This document shows positions 42,114 through 52,163 of a DNA stretch of 64,000 nt, one piece after another (position 1 is the stretch's first letter; each line of letters begins with the position of its first letter). The DNA is taken from assembly GCA_003194525.1 (NCBI GenBank), contig NBIV01000020.1, positions 248,001 to 312,000 of the forward strand. Direction: 5' to 3'. Below the pieces are notes generated by a model. The model saw only the letters and a list, made by a program, of their open reading frames with translations. It made no database searches and had not been told where the DNA came from. This stretch comes from Gracilariopsis chorda (lineage: Eukaryota; Rhodophyta; Florideophyceae; Gracilariales; Gracilariaceae). The position numbers and the translations under genes were made by a program.

Positions 42114-43238
42114 ATGGGGAAACGCAAGAGAAGGACGTCCAAGTCGAAACAAGCAGAAGCAAACGGAACAGGAAAGCAAAAGTCAGAAAAAGCAAGTTAT
42201 GATATGGACGAGGAGTGCATTCACTACCACTCATCGTCAGACGAGAAACAACAAGAGGGAACAAAGGGAGGTTCTGAAGCGGGGAGCGATTCAGAGCTGG
42301 ACGAAAGTGGTGACGAGCTTATGCTGACGCATAACAAAAGTGATGAAAGCGATGTGGAAGTAAACGTGGAGTTTTTTGATCCTCGTGAAGACGATGTTGG
42401 GACGATATGCATGTTCCTCGGTAGATATGTGAAGGAATGCACCGCTAAGAGTGGGAAGAAAGAAAGCGGGGTTACAAGCGCTCGGGCGCTTTCAGAGGCG
42501 ATTTGTAAGCAGACTCGAGTGGGAACTAGCATTCGTTTAACAGATGAAGAAGCAGCGATAGGCTTCGTGTCGTGTCTGAATATGCGAAATCATAGCGCAC
42601 TGCTAGTGGACTTGAAACGCAAGCTGGTTGAGGTTGCGGAGAATCAGAAGGAAGAGACGTTTGTGAAGTTGGTGAACAAGTGTATGGAGGGAACGGGGAG
42701 GTTTGATTCGGAACGAATGGGACTGGTTTTGTGTGAGCGGGTGGTGAATTTGCCACCCATGGTGGTGCCGAAAATTCTGGAGGCGCTGTTCTGTGAGATT
42801 GAATGGGCTACAGAGGACGAGAGCACGAAAGAGCAGCGAGATGAATTCAAGTTTGGATGGTACATGTACATCACGGAGGTGTTCCTGTACTCAGAGCAGG
42901 GTGGTGATGAAGCTGAGGGGAAAGGGAAGGAAGGGCAACGAACGAAGCGACAACGCATTGGTGAGAAGGACGGAGAGGGGGAATTGCGCATGGCGTTCGG
43001 CAGGGTGGAAGACTGGGTATGGGCTGAGCACGCGAAGTGCAGCATTGCGTGGGACATTGGGACAGAGGAAAAGGAGGTGCGACGAAAACGAATGGCGATG
43101 ATCGTTGCGGCGAAAAAGGTGTCGAAAATTCGCCAGGCGGTGGAACGGGCAGTTCAGAGTGAGGAAGCAGTTGAGGAAGTTGGCGAAACGGAACGAGAGA
43201 AAGTGACGCGGCAGGTGGACGATAGCACGATTGTGTAG
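42114..43238 (+). CDS. BCCIP: BCCIP/Bcp1 family protein
   Basis: BCCIP/Bcp1 is a nuclear protein linked to DNA repair in animals and to ribosomal protein chaperoning and nuclear export in yeast. The protein has 374 residues from ATG. A basic start (GKRKRRTSKSK, likely nuclear localisation) and a long acidic Ser/Glu/Asp stretch precede VNVEFFDPREDDVGTICMFL, which is the conserved family start. VGTSIRLTDEEAAIGFVSCLNM, LVLCERVVNLPPMVVPKILEAL and FKFGWYMYITEVF follow in the family order. The C-terminal 100 residues are charged and variable. A hairpin-forming repeat follows the stop by 17 bp. Confidence 0.9.
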   Translation: MGKRKRRTSKSKQAEANGTGKQKSEKASYDMDEECIHYHSSSDEKQQEGTKGGSEAGSDSELDESGDELMLTHNKSDESDVEVNVEFFDPREDDVGTICMFLGRYVKECTAKSGKKESGVTSARALSEAICKQTRVGTSIRLTDEEAAIGFVSCLNMRNHSALLVDLKRKLVEVAENQKEETFVKLVNKCMEGTGRFDSERMGLVLCERVVNLPPMVVPKILEALFCEIEWATEDESTKEQRDEFKFGWYMYITEVFLYSEQGGDEAEGKGKEGQRTKRQRIGEKDGEGELRMAFGRVEDWVWAEHAKCSIAWDIGTEEKEVRRKRMAMIVAAKKVSKIRQAVERAVQSEEAVEEVGETEREKVTRQVDDSTIV

Positions 43239-43660
43239 AGCGAATGACAAGCTAAAGGGGTAGCGATAACCCTTACCCCTTGTAACCGATGGAACGGCTC
43301 CCAACCGTCAAGCGGCACTTGTGCGCGCCTCGAGAGCACAACAAAAACGGCTCTCTTCTTCACGGCGCTGCAGCGGCTGGCGACGGCTGTCGAGTTGCCA
43401 ACACACACCTGCGGGGGGTGCTGCGCCAGTGTCGTCGCGCACGCGCGCCACGCGCGTACTGTACCTGTACTGCGCTTGCCGTGGATAGGGCTTATCTACC
43501 TTTGGTACACTCTGTGTAGAGCACAGTGCGTTTATCATTCATTGCCTGTGTGGCGCGCTGTGGCTACTCTCGACTGAGCCCCCAAAAACAAGAGTGGCCA
43601 CCCCCCCCTCAGCTCTGCCGCGCTCTTTGAGGGCGCCCCTGTGTTGTCGCTCCAGCCGAC
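43239..43660. other. Spacer between BCCIP and the RING cluster
   Basis: GC-rich, with an AAGGGGTA/TACCCCTT inverted repeat at 43255-43281 and no supported gene. Confidence 0.45.
43255..43281. repeat. Hairpin AAGGGGTA / TACCCCTT after BCCIP
   Basis: Perfect 8-bp arms with an 11-bp loop containing ATAACCC. It starts 17 bp after the BCCIP stop. It is related to the CTAACCCTTACC family and could act in 3'-end formation, but that is inference. Confidence 0.75.
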
Positions 43661-44374
43661 ATGCCTAAATTTTCCTCCATTGCGCTGAGAGCGCTTTTTC
43701 GTCGTCGACGTCGGCGGCGCCGCCCATTGGCAGACCGAGCTGCTTCGCCTCCGTTACCGCCCTCGTCTTCGTCGCAAGTCACCGATGACAGCAGAGACAC
43801 GCCTCTCCACGATGACAGCATTGAAGCCGCCCAAGCCATGGATGAAAGCTCTTCGCATCACATTGCGCATGGCGATGAAACGCTCTCTCTCGCATCGTTC
43901 AAAGTGGCCGAGCGACACGCTTCTCGCGAATGCGCAATCTGTCTGGAAGCGCTTGCGGACAATGTTGTAAGTAGTGGACAATGTTTACATCTCCTTCATC
44001 AGACGTGTCTAAACGCGTGGTTGGCATCTTCTCCACGTGCGTTATGCCCAGTATGTCGTCACCCGCTCTTAGCGCGCGAGGCGCGCTCGCAACGGCTGTG
44101 TAGTGCAGCGGCTACATTGGCGGTTCTGCGTGATGGACGCGCTTGGTGGTGGCCTGAACCTTGGCTCAGCGCCGAGGAAGCGCGATTTGAACGCGCTTTG
44201 CATGCGCTGTGGCGCGTTGATGCCGCTTCTTTGGGGCCTCTGCCGATGGTTTCGACGTCGCCGCCGTTGCTGCGTGAGTGGATGCTGGCGCAGATTGCTC
44301 ATGAATGGCTCAACGAGAGTGCGGGACATGAATGGTTGCAATATGAATACATGCTGGAGGGAGTTGCTGTGTGA
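43661..44374 (+). CDS. RING-H2 finger protein (cluster member 1)
   Basis: A 237-residue protein from ATG. The start is very basic (eight Arg in a row near residue 14), then Ser/Asp-rich. The RING-H2 is CAICLEALADNV...GQCLHLLHQTCLNAWL...CPVCRHPLL, with all eight zinc ligands (C-x2-C, C-x-H-x2-H, C, C-x2-C pattern) in place, so E3 ubiquitin ligase activity is likely. After the RING there is an Ala/Leu/Arg/Trp-rich segment of about 95 residues. Unlike the other cluster members I see no clear membrane segment. Its RING is related to those at 49.0, 50.0 and 52.0 kb by the GQCLHL-x-H-x2-CL pattern. Confidence 0.85.
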   Translation: MPKFSSIALRALFRRRRRRRRPLADRAASPPLPPSSSSQVTDDSRDTPLHDDSIEAAQAMDESSSHHIAHGDETLSLASFKVAERHASRECAICLEALADNVVSSGQCLHLLHQTCLNAWLASSPRALCPVCRHPLLAREARSQRLCSAAATLAVLRDGRAWWWPEPWLSAEEARFERALHALWRVDAASLGPLPMVSTSPPLLREWMLAQIAHEWLNESAGHEWLQYEYMLEGVAV

Positions 44375-44860
44375 GCTGTTTGCGGTGTATCACGCTTGTG
44401 CGGGAAGCTGGGGGGTGGGGGGGATGGGAGGGGGACAACCGCAAATCCGCTTTCCGCATCGTCTTTTTTTTGGTTGTTGCTGTTTGGCTGGGGCTGCGTT
44501 GCGTTGGCTTTTGGCGGGGTCGTATTTCTTTTGTTCTAAAGATATAACAAGTGTATTTTGTAAACAAATTTGTTTTGATCACGGTAGAAACGTGCTGTAG
44601 CATATATTAACTTTGCGCGCGACAGCAGCGCATGTATCTACAGCGCCTCCGCGCGCACTGCCTGCGCCATTTGCTCGCACGCGTCGGTCGTAGCTTCGTT
44701 GCCCGCGCAAAACGCACAACTTTTTAGTTATTCAGTGAGTGTTCACCCCCCCTCCCTGCCATTCCAACTCCGATTCCGCGCCCCGCCCCGCCCTTTCCCT
44801 CCTCAACCCCTCCAGTGGCCTCCACCCCCTACCCTCCCTCCCCCGACACCACGCCCCGCC
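44375..44860. other. Spacer inside the RING cluster
   Basis: GC-rich in the second half, no supported gene. The frame of the next gene is open back to 44699 but without ATG before 44861. Confidence 0.4.
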
Positions 44861-45391
44861 ATGCTTCCCCATCCTTTGCCTCTTCCTGACGCCTCCCGAC
44901 AGCTCTTCCCACCTCCCACTTTTCGACAAACCGACTCCACACCATCACCATCACCATCACCATCGCCGTCACCATCACCACCATCATCAACTCCATCACC
45001 AACACCCAGCCCCGCCACAGCAGCACCCGCACCGGAAGAATCAACCATTCAGCCATCTCCAGAACTTACCTCCGATCCTCAACCATCACCAGAACCTCTT
45101 AAAGATCAGGTTCCAGTGTCTGCAGATAATGCCGATTCGTCCATCGATTCAAATCTCGTCGAGTTTCTCATCGCGCTTGTCGTCATTCTGTTCTGCGCTC
45201 TCATTGCATACTTTCTAATCATGCGTTGGAGAAGAAGACGTCAAGCTAGAAACGCTCAATTCTTGCCTACTTCAGTTCCGCCAGGGACCAATAGTCTGCA
45301 TCCGGAAACAATGCCTCTTCCGGATCAGCACAACGCTCACACTGCTCACACTGCTCAACTATACCCACACTCTAATCCATCCGCAATATGA
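44861..45391 (+). CDS. Single-pass Pro/Ser-rich membrane protein without RING (cluster)
   Basis: The first ATG gives 176 residues. A Pro/Ser-rich N-terminal part contains a (Ser-Pro)n run encoded by an ACCATC microsatellite. One strong hydrophobic segment (VEFLIALVVILFCALIAYFLIM) is followed at once by MRWRRRRQARN, so the N-terminus is expected outside or in the lumen. The segment plus Arg-rich stop-transfer resembles the N-terminal parts of the RING proteins at 48552 and 51520, but the frame ends without a RING and I find none in the following 700 bp. It could be a RING-less relative, a decoy-like form, or an unrelated single-pass protein. Confidence 0.55.
   Translation: MLPHPLPLPDASRQLFPPPTFRQTDSTPSPSPSPSPSPSPPSSTPSPTPSPATAAPAPEESTIQPSPELTSDPQPSPEPLKDQVPVSADNADSSIDSNLVEFLIALVVILFCALIAYFLIMRWRRRRQARNAQFLPTSVPPGTNSLHPETMPLPDQHNAHTAHTAQLYPHSNPSAI
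44942..44990 (+). repeat. ACCATC microsatellite
   Basis: Repeated ACCATC hexamers with a few substitutions, encoding alternating Pro and Ser in the gene that contains it. Confidence 0.85.
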
Positions 45392-46347
45392 CACCATTTC
45401 ACCGTATAGTCTCACTCTGTTTCTACATCGTTTTGTTGTCTTTCCTTTTTGTCTTCCCCACCCCCCCATCTACTATCACTCTTCTTTTCTCTACCTTCTC
45501 TTTGTGAGGTTTGAGCGACCAACCTGTCTTATCTCTTCTTTTTTTGATCGTCTTTGTTACTGTCCTTATCATCACCTTCCAGGGGCGGTACGCGTCGATT
45601 GTTCAGCCTTGTACCCCCACTTTCTTTTTTTGTCTTTGGCGTGCACAACGTTCATGGACGCTTCAAGTGTGTTTGTCGACAACGTTCCACAAACTTGGGC
45701 ATGCTAGCCGGGCCATAATGAATTCCAGCTTTGCTGCTTTTTCGGAACAGCCTGCCCGCCATGGCGGAACCCGCTGCTCGTGCTTGCCTAGCGCCAACGG
45801 GAAACCTCACATTTGCTGCCTGTCAATTTCTACAGCCTAACCAACTCGTCTCTATTCACCTCACTTGTCTGTATTGTTTCGGCATTGCGTTCTTCGTCCG
45901 CCGCAATCAACTATCACCAGTTCCCTCTACTAATATCTTTCCCTCCCTGCGCCGCGAAAACCCCCCGCTGCTTGAGTAGCAAACCATGTTGCCATCATTC
46001 ATTCTCGCACGCGACCATGGTGCCCGCGATCAGCCCTATTCGTTGGCAACTCAGTTTTCGTCAGGTGATGTGTCACTTCGCGTCCAATGGACGCAGTTCG
46101 CAGCAAGATCCGCAACGTGTGTGTGTGTGTGTGTCAGGCGCCATTAAAGGCTAATTGTAATGCACATTCAACGCGCATTCAGAGCATTTACACCGTGCCG
46201 GTGCATCGTTTCTGCTGACGCTGGTGAGACACGCTTCCCCACGTCACCTAGTACGAAGCTTTTGTACTTCATGCATCGTGCGCCTCATTATCAGCCCCCA
46301 TTCTTACAGCATTACTGAAGCATGCTAGTTCGTTTGGCATAAAGTTA
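45392..46347. other. Pyrimidine-rich gene-free spacer
   Basis: T/C-rich sequence after the RING-less protein; a GTGTGTGTGTGTGTGTGT run near 46119-46135. No supported gene. Confidence 0.45.
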
Positions 46348-46824
46348 TCACACCGCATCCGCGTGGAAAAATATGTGAATCGCATCCGTGATTGTTTTTC
46401 TTTTAATGCGAAGTGTTATCCTTCCCTTCTCCTTTGGAGCTGTCAAAGGTTCTGCTCCTGTAGATAGATACAGTATCCTAGCAATCCCTTTAACTTTACC
46501 CAATGGGTCAAAACTTCCGTGTCCAAAGCGAGCGCTTTGAATTTTGCATACAAGCGTTTTCAACGAGGCAATACTGATTAGCCTTGAATACTGTACAAGT
46601 AACGAGATATCACCTCTAGTGATGTGGATATCGTTGGCCCCCTGCACGTGGCTCAAAAGCACAAGTTTCGCCCCGAGAAAGCTCGCGATTCCAGCAAGCT
46701 GTGTTGTGATGACAAACGACCTGTCACAGCTGGCATAAAAAAATTGCCTGGTGAAACACATTAGAAACCCTTTGGCAACTGGTGTTGTCAACACAAGCGT
46801 TTTGTGATCAGTGCTCTTATTCAT
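46348..46824 (-). CDS. Hypothetical protein
   Basis: A 158-residue frame from ATG at 46824 with balanced amino acid composition. It has one moderately hydrophobic region (ITTQLAGIASFLGAKLVLLS) and a basic end. I recognise no domain. It is the only open frame of this size in the surrounding 3 kb that is not GC-driven, which is the main reason to list it. Chance is a real alternative. Confidence 0.3.
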   Translation of the reverse strand: MNKSTDHKTLVLTTPVAKGFLMCFTRQFFYASCDRSFVITTQLAGIASFLGAKLVLLSHVQGANDIHITRGDISLLVQYSRLISIASLKTLVCKIQSARFGHGSFDPLGKVKGIARILYLSTGAEPLTAPKEKGRITLRIKRKTITDAIHIFFHADAV

Positions 46825-48551
46825 CGCTCTTATTGATTATCAATTTGAAACTGATGATGTGTGATTTGTATCTGGGTTTGTCAATGACACTGCGTTGAAA
46901 GTAATATGTAGTTTGAGATGTAGCGTCAGCGTCGGGATAAGACGTATCAAATTTGGAGGATTTTGCAGGGCAAAAGGGTTAGAATTGCCCACCCAACTTC
47001 AAGCTAAAAAGTTCACGCAACATTTATGGTTATCGAGTATCGAGTTCAAAAGCAAAGGATTGTTGTATAAAGGTCCTAGAACACCTCGTATTAACTGATG
47101 GATCCGTACTTACGATTGTGGGGCGTATACACCGGTGTAATGCGCTGTGCATGTGGTCGCTGTAGGAATGAAGCTGGACAGTTTCCAAGCTGAAGCGGTC
47201 AGCAAGTTTCAGAAGTGATACAAGTTGTTTGTAAAACTGAACAGATTTGAGGCTGGAAGAGAGTAATGCAGCGACGAGACGACTCGTTCAAGCGTCTATG
47301 AAGGGGACAGTCTAATCGCGACGCGTTGCGTTTCTGGTTAACACGGTTGTACGTCAACGTTACGCAAAGCGTCATGTAAGGTTGAGCGTATGCTAGGAAT
47401 ATTCATCCATTCCATTGGGGATGCACAAGTGTGGATGGGTAAGCATGATGTTGCGATGTTGTGGCTATGTTTTGTTGACTGTGAAGGATATTTTTGGGCA
47501 ACTGCTGGATGGATGGATGGATGAACATGTTCTGCAGAGAAAACTGTCAGACGATGTTGTCGAGGGTTTCAGAGGAGCAAGTAGAATGGTAATCCCATTG
47601 GGTATAGTGCTGAGGAATGCATTGCGGAAGCGGGAGTTGGTCAGAGACAAGGTGGTGTCACTGGCAAGGGTTAGTGGTGGATGACTCGTGAGTGCTAAGA
47701 CAGGCGTATGGAACTGCTGTTCGGGGCTAGGTGCAGGTATGTACGCGATTGCGTTGTTGTCTCGCTACCTTTCTCGACAACGGCTGTAGTCAGGGGGCTT
47801 GAAAGGAAATGGTCTTGATTAAGGAACGAGACTGTTTGGAGATATTGCGAAGAGCAGCGAAGAGCAGCGGTGTCTGTTTGGCAGAATCCGAGCAGAGAAC
47901 TGGAGTGCTTCCGGTATTTACAAAACGGTAATGGCACGTCGGAGGTGGAACGAGATTAAAGTTGCCCTTGGAGCTTCCTGGGAGAACACGTTCCCCGAGC
48001 GACTGAGGCAGAAAGAAGATATCATTCGTGTCTGGATCGCGCCAGAGCGGCTGCACGCTGGAGCGTAATATCCAATCCAAAAAAAACGCAAAATGAAGCA
48101 AGTGCGCTATCGTTTGACGGCTTCACAAAAACGCCGTTCAGGCGCACCTCACTCGCTTTGGACTCGCAGATATCTATGTCTACTTTGCTTCGCGTTGCGA
48201 GCACAGTAGACAAAGGTTACAGAGGGTAGCAAGGTACAGCGACCCACGCTCCAAGGGACGACGTCGCGTACTTGTGCAATTCCGGTGCGCCAGGTGCTCA
48301 ACTCCGTTCAAGTCCGCGCCTTTGCGTGCACATCGCGCATGCACATTGCTGGTCTTTGCGCTCACCCTCCGTACTCCTCCATATCCGCGCTGCGAGCATC
48401 TTCCTTCCTGCGACACGACCGTCGTGTAACAGTTTCTCGCTTGTAGACTTTACTGCCCCTCCAAACTGTCACAGCGCTCTCGTTCCAGCCCAAACCTCCC
48501 CCCTCCCCTTTCCTCCGGAGCACCAGTCACCGCGCATCGCCCTTTCGTCGC
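46825..48551. other. Spacer within the RING cluster
   Basis: No firm gene. A plus-strand frame from ATG at 47421 to 47684 (MHKCGWVSMMLRCCGYV...) and minus-strand frames between 47790 and 48213 (for example NDIFFLPQSLGERVLPGSS) look protein-like but lack partners or ATG starts. GGGTTAG arms occur at 46977 and 47668. Confidence 0.35.
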
Positions 48552-49279
48552 ATGGAAGAAAACCACTTTGCCAGCATAACAATTGCATGCGGTGTAGCCG
48601 TCACGCTGTTTTCCTTGTGCGTCTGTCTTTGCTGCGTATCCTATCGTCGAAGGCGAAAGCGCGCTCAGACTTCCGCCCTGGTCTCCGCACCCCAGCCAAA
48701 TGAGCAACCCTACCGTTTCGACAATTCCCTCTATCCCCTCCCCCGTGGAATCCGCACGCGCCTGTACCCCCGTTTCCTCCGCATTTAGCTTCCCGTGCCC
48801 CAACCCACCCGAATCACTACCACGCTATGCATCCACCGCCAAACTGGTCCGCGTACGATCAACAACGTCTGGCAAACGTAGCTGTTTCACACCCTCCACG
48901 CGCGGCACACCACATCCATTACAACCCAATGTACGTCTCTGCCGCACCACACCAGTCGCACCCGTCCGCGGCCCCACCCGAATTACAGGATCCCCGTATA
49001 GACGTGGACGACCTTCTTAGCTTCGATGCTCCTGAAAAGGAAAAGAACAACCCTTGTCCAATATGTCTAGCTCCGTTGGAAGATGAACAAGTCAGTACGG
49101 GGCAGTGCTTGCACCTCATCCACACCTCATGCTTAAGAAGCTGGCTAGCGAAGGATTCAAGATCTACATGTCCGGTTTGCCTTATTCCATACGAAGATGC
49201 CGCTCTCAACGACTCCGACCCGCAAACCACAGCACCTCAATCTGCCACCCAGCTCACATCCGTTGTTCATCAAATCTAG
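48552..49279 (+). CDS. Membrane RING-H2 protein (cluster member 2, frame break)
   Basis: The ATG at 48552 starts a short head, a hydrophobic segment (ITIACGVAVTLFSLCVCLCCV) and YRRRRKRAQ. The frame then ends at about 48788. A second frame, open from about 48704, holds a Pro/His-rich linker and the RING-H2 CPICLAPLEDEQ...GQCLHLIHTSCLRSWL...CPVC to the stop at 49279. Together they make a typical TM-RING-H2 ligase like the genes at 49649 and 51520. The two frames differ by one base, and CCCCC runs at 48740-48744 and 48767-48771 lie in the overlap. A missing C in the assembly, or a 44- or 74-nt intron with weak donors, would join them. Confidence 0.75.
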
Positions 49280-49648
49280 TACCAACCACGTGAAGCACCC
49301 GCTACGTTACATTTACGTTCCTTTCACACAAACGGGCCCACACTGTATATTTCTGCTTAGCCCCACCCCCAACCACCCACCCCGTTCAAGCCTCTGGCCC
49401 TTGTATATCTCCGCGTCGCGGTTGCCCTCGACCACTCTCGTTCAGAATGTGCATATTCGCCTACACTCTTTGTTTTGCCCAACGGAAGAGTGTCAGAAGC
49501 TTGACAACTTTCCACACCTTTCAATACCTTCAACATCGCCGAATTCTTAGCTACTTGGAGAGGAAAGGCTCTTTTGCGCTCGTGCACAGTAACAACAATC
49601 CAATTTGACGCGACCCGAGGGTTTGACGGGTGTGCTTGGCGTCAAACG
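49280..49648. other. Short spacer between RING genes
   Basis: Pyrimidine-rich in the first half. No gene seen. Confidence 0.45.
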
Positions 49649-50557
49649 ATGCCAGTGTTGCTGACCGTACAACGGCTTGTTTCACGACAGTCCGCGGTGG
49701 ATGTAGGTTCAACTTCGTTTCCCGCTGCGATTCGCACGTTGGCTTCTGTGGTAGCCTCCGTCACTATGGTCGTAACCATATACTTGGGTTACAAGAAATG
49801 TTTCCGAAACCGTCTTGATTCGTTTGAGGCGGAACGACGTCGGGAGGCAGCACATGGGTTTCCCCTGACATCGCTTGACCAGGGTTCTAATGGATTTGAA
49901 GATCTGGTGCCGGTGTACGTTGGGGAAGGGCGTTATATGTATATTTCACGAGACGAAATTCCCCGTCGCCCACAGCATGTGGTGCGAGTGAACAGCGTTC
50001 ATTCGCCTCGGTTTGACGCAGATTCTCTCAAAATATTTGAAGCTGGTCCGAGCGAAAGACAACAAGCCTGCGCTATTTGTCTGGAGCAATTGGAAGAGGA
50101 AACTGTTAGTGCGGGACAGTGCTTGCATCTGATGCATACGAATTGCCTGGCGAGTTGGTTGAGGAAGGATATCAACTCCAACTGCCCTGTTTGCCGAGTG
50201 CGTATTTTCGAAAGCGCCTCTCTGGAGAGCCTGGGCGAGAGAGCGGTTGGAATACCATCACAGACAGCGGGCGACGGGAGCGAAATGGGTAACGTATTTT
50301 CTGTGAAAGTGGTCACGGATGATGCACAAGACAATGGTCATAGTGGAGAGTCACCAAGTGAAATAGAGCCGTACGCACAGTTACAACAAGCATCGGCAGG
50401 TAACATAGGGCAGAATACTGCTGTGAGCGTTTCGGCAGATGCGCTTGGCAATGGAGCTGAACGTGATGGTTCTATCACTAGACCAGTGGAGGAACGGGTA
50501 GGGGGTCTAGAACAGAACAGTTGGAGAGTGGTGCTGCTCGAGCCGAGCAAGGATTGA
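49649..50557 (+). CDS. Membrane RING-H2 protein (cluster member 3)
   Basis: A 302-residue protein from the first ATG; the frame is open upstream but only with TTG. A hydrophobic segment (TLASVVASVTMVVTIYLGY, near residues 35-53) is followed by KKCFRNRL. A linker of about 90 residues leads to RING-H2 CAICLEQLEEET...GQCLHLMHTNCLASWL...CPVCRVRIF with all ligands present. The last 120 residues are polar and acidic, rich in Gly, Ser and Glu. This is the intact reference member for the cluster: one TM, cytosolic RING-H2, as in ATL-type plant E3 ligases, though membership of that family is not shown. Confidence 0.85.
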   Translation: MPVLLTVQRLVSRQSAVDVGSTSFPAAIRTLASVVASVTMVVTIYLGYKKCFRNRLDSFEAERRREAAHGFPLTSLDQGSNGFEDLVPVYVGEGRYMYISRDEIPRRPQHVVRVNSVHSPRFDADSLKIFEAGPSERQQACAICLEQLEEETVSAGQCLHLMHTNCLASWLRKDINSNCPVCRVRIFESASLESLGERAVGIPSQTAGDGSEMGNVFSVKVVTDDAQDNGHSGESPSEIEPYAQLQQASAGNIGQNTAVSVSADALGNGAERDGSITRPVEERVGGLEQNSWRVVLLEPSKD

Positions 50558-51519
50558 CGGTAGGCAGCAGTTGAAGGAAAGACATGACGCTTTACTCTTG
50601 TTACTGGGCTTTTACGATGATGTGAGCGATGTAAATTGATGCATATCTTACTTGTACATGAAAGCATGAGACGGGAAGATGTAGGGGTTTTAATCTTAGT
50701 CTCGTTGCTGACGCTTGGTGTTGTAGAGAGGGTAGCTGGAGATCTGGAGTGTGGTCGTCTACAGGAGTATGTCTTGGGTGGCAATGATGTAATTGGTGTG
50801 AGGAATGACAAGGGAATCAAGACTACTAGAAGCTATAATGGCGTAAGATGACGTACAGCAGTCAGAGAGGGAGTCAGATTCACAAACAGCGAGCCACGCA
50901 GACGACTTCATATTCTTCGAAACATGTTTTGAGCTCCTCCGTGCGATGGAATGCATTCCCTGCTCCGTCTTCATCAAAGCCAAGTCATCACGTAGTGTGG
51001 TATGTAAGGACGAAGGGCTAGCTACTAGCGGTCTACCCTTGTGGACCCTTTTAGCGGTCGTGCAAACACTTCGGTACGTGGCCGTGATGCACTGACTTGA
51101 TAGGTGCCATTTCGACGGGTGCTGGCGGCTGTTTACTGTAGATGACAATTGCGTCGAAAGGTGAGCGTGAGCGCGGTTTTTAGCAGCGTGGCTGTATTTC
51201 TTTTCTACAGCACGCATGACGGCTCCCCTCACGCTGCAGGGTTGTGCACACTTGAGCTGATGGGTGGCGCGATGGCCCAACGCGCAGGCGCTTGGTAACT
51301 CCAGCTTTCCACTTCGTTTTCGCACCGCTCTGCCCTTCTTGCCACTCCGTGTTGCACCGTGAGCACTTCTCGCTTTTCGCCTGCACGACTTAGATAGCGC
51401 ACCTGCTGGACGACTATTTCTGCACCCCTCTTTTGCGCCCCATAACGCCGTTCTGTTTCCTTCTCCGCACCCGCCGTCTCACCTCCGCCTCACGGCCGCA
51501 GAGCTGTACAAAAATCGAA
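50558..51519. other. Spacer within the RING cluster
   Basis: No supported gene. AAGGGCTAGCTACTAGCGGTCT around 51013-51035 is a small imperfect inverted repeat (GCTAG/CTAGC) in the style of the other intergenic elements. Confidence 0.4.
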
Positions 51520-52163
51520 ATGGACCCATCCAACCGTTTCACCACTGAGTATGTCGTGAGACAAGCTGAGAACGCATCGCGCGAAGAACCCGCCCCGCAA
51601 ATCCTCAACGATGTCTTCAAATACCTTTACGTCCCGTTAGTCATTCTTATAACAATAGCCTTTCTAAGATACATCATCCGCCGTCATTCGCGAACTCGCA
51701 CCCGTCCTCAGCGAACTCCGCGCCCCATTCGACCTAGGCGAGCATTTGAACCCCCTCCCCGGTCTACGCCATAAACGTCGCCGGACGCCCTCGCAACACC
51801 ATCATTGTCCCGCAAATCAACCAGTCAGCAACAGCTTCTCTACACCCCGACACTCAATATGCCGCTAACTATCCCTCGCCCTTTCCACCCGCTCTCTTTT
51901 CCAACGTCACTGAACCTCACAAAGAAATTCACCTCCGCAGTTTTCAGCCTGATGACGAGAACAAGAAATTACCGTGCCCCATCTGTCTTGATCCGCTTGA
52001 GACTGAACCTGTGAGTGCTGGCAACTGTAACCACATGATGCATACCTCTTGTTTGCGGGGATGGTTGGCAAAGGACGTTAATTCCGCCTGTCCGATCTGT
52101 CGAGCTCCGTATGATAACTCTACATCTACGCCCTCACTCTCATCGTCTTCTGCTGCCTTATGA
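51520..52163 (+). CDS. Membrane RING-H2 protein (cluster member 4, frame break)
   Basis: The ATG at 51520 starts a polar head, a hydrophobic segment (YLYVPLVILITIAFLRYII) and an Arg-rich stretch, then stops at 51774. A second frame, open from about 51750, continues with NTIIVPQINQ and ends in RING-H2 CPICLDPLETEP...GNCNHMMHTSCLRGWL...CPICRAPYD before TGA at 52163. Adding one C in CCCCC (51751-51755) or CCCC (51757-51760) joins both parts without any other change. GQC of the other members is GNC here, but the zinc ligands are intact. The layout equals member 2, including the position of the break. Confidence 0.75.
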
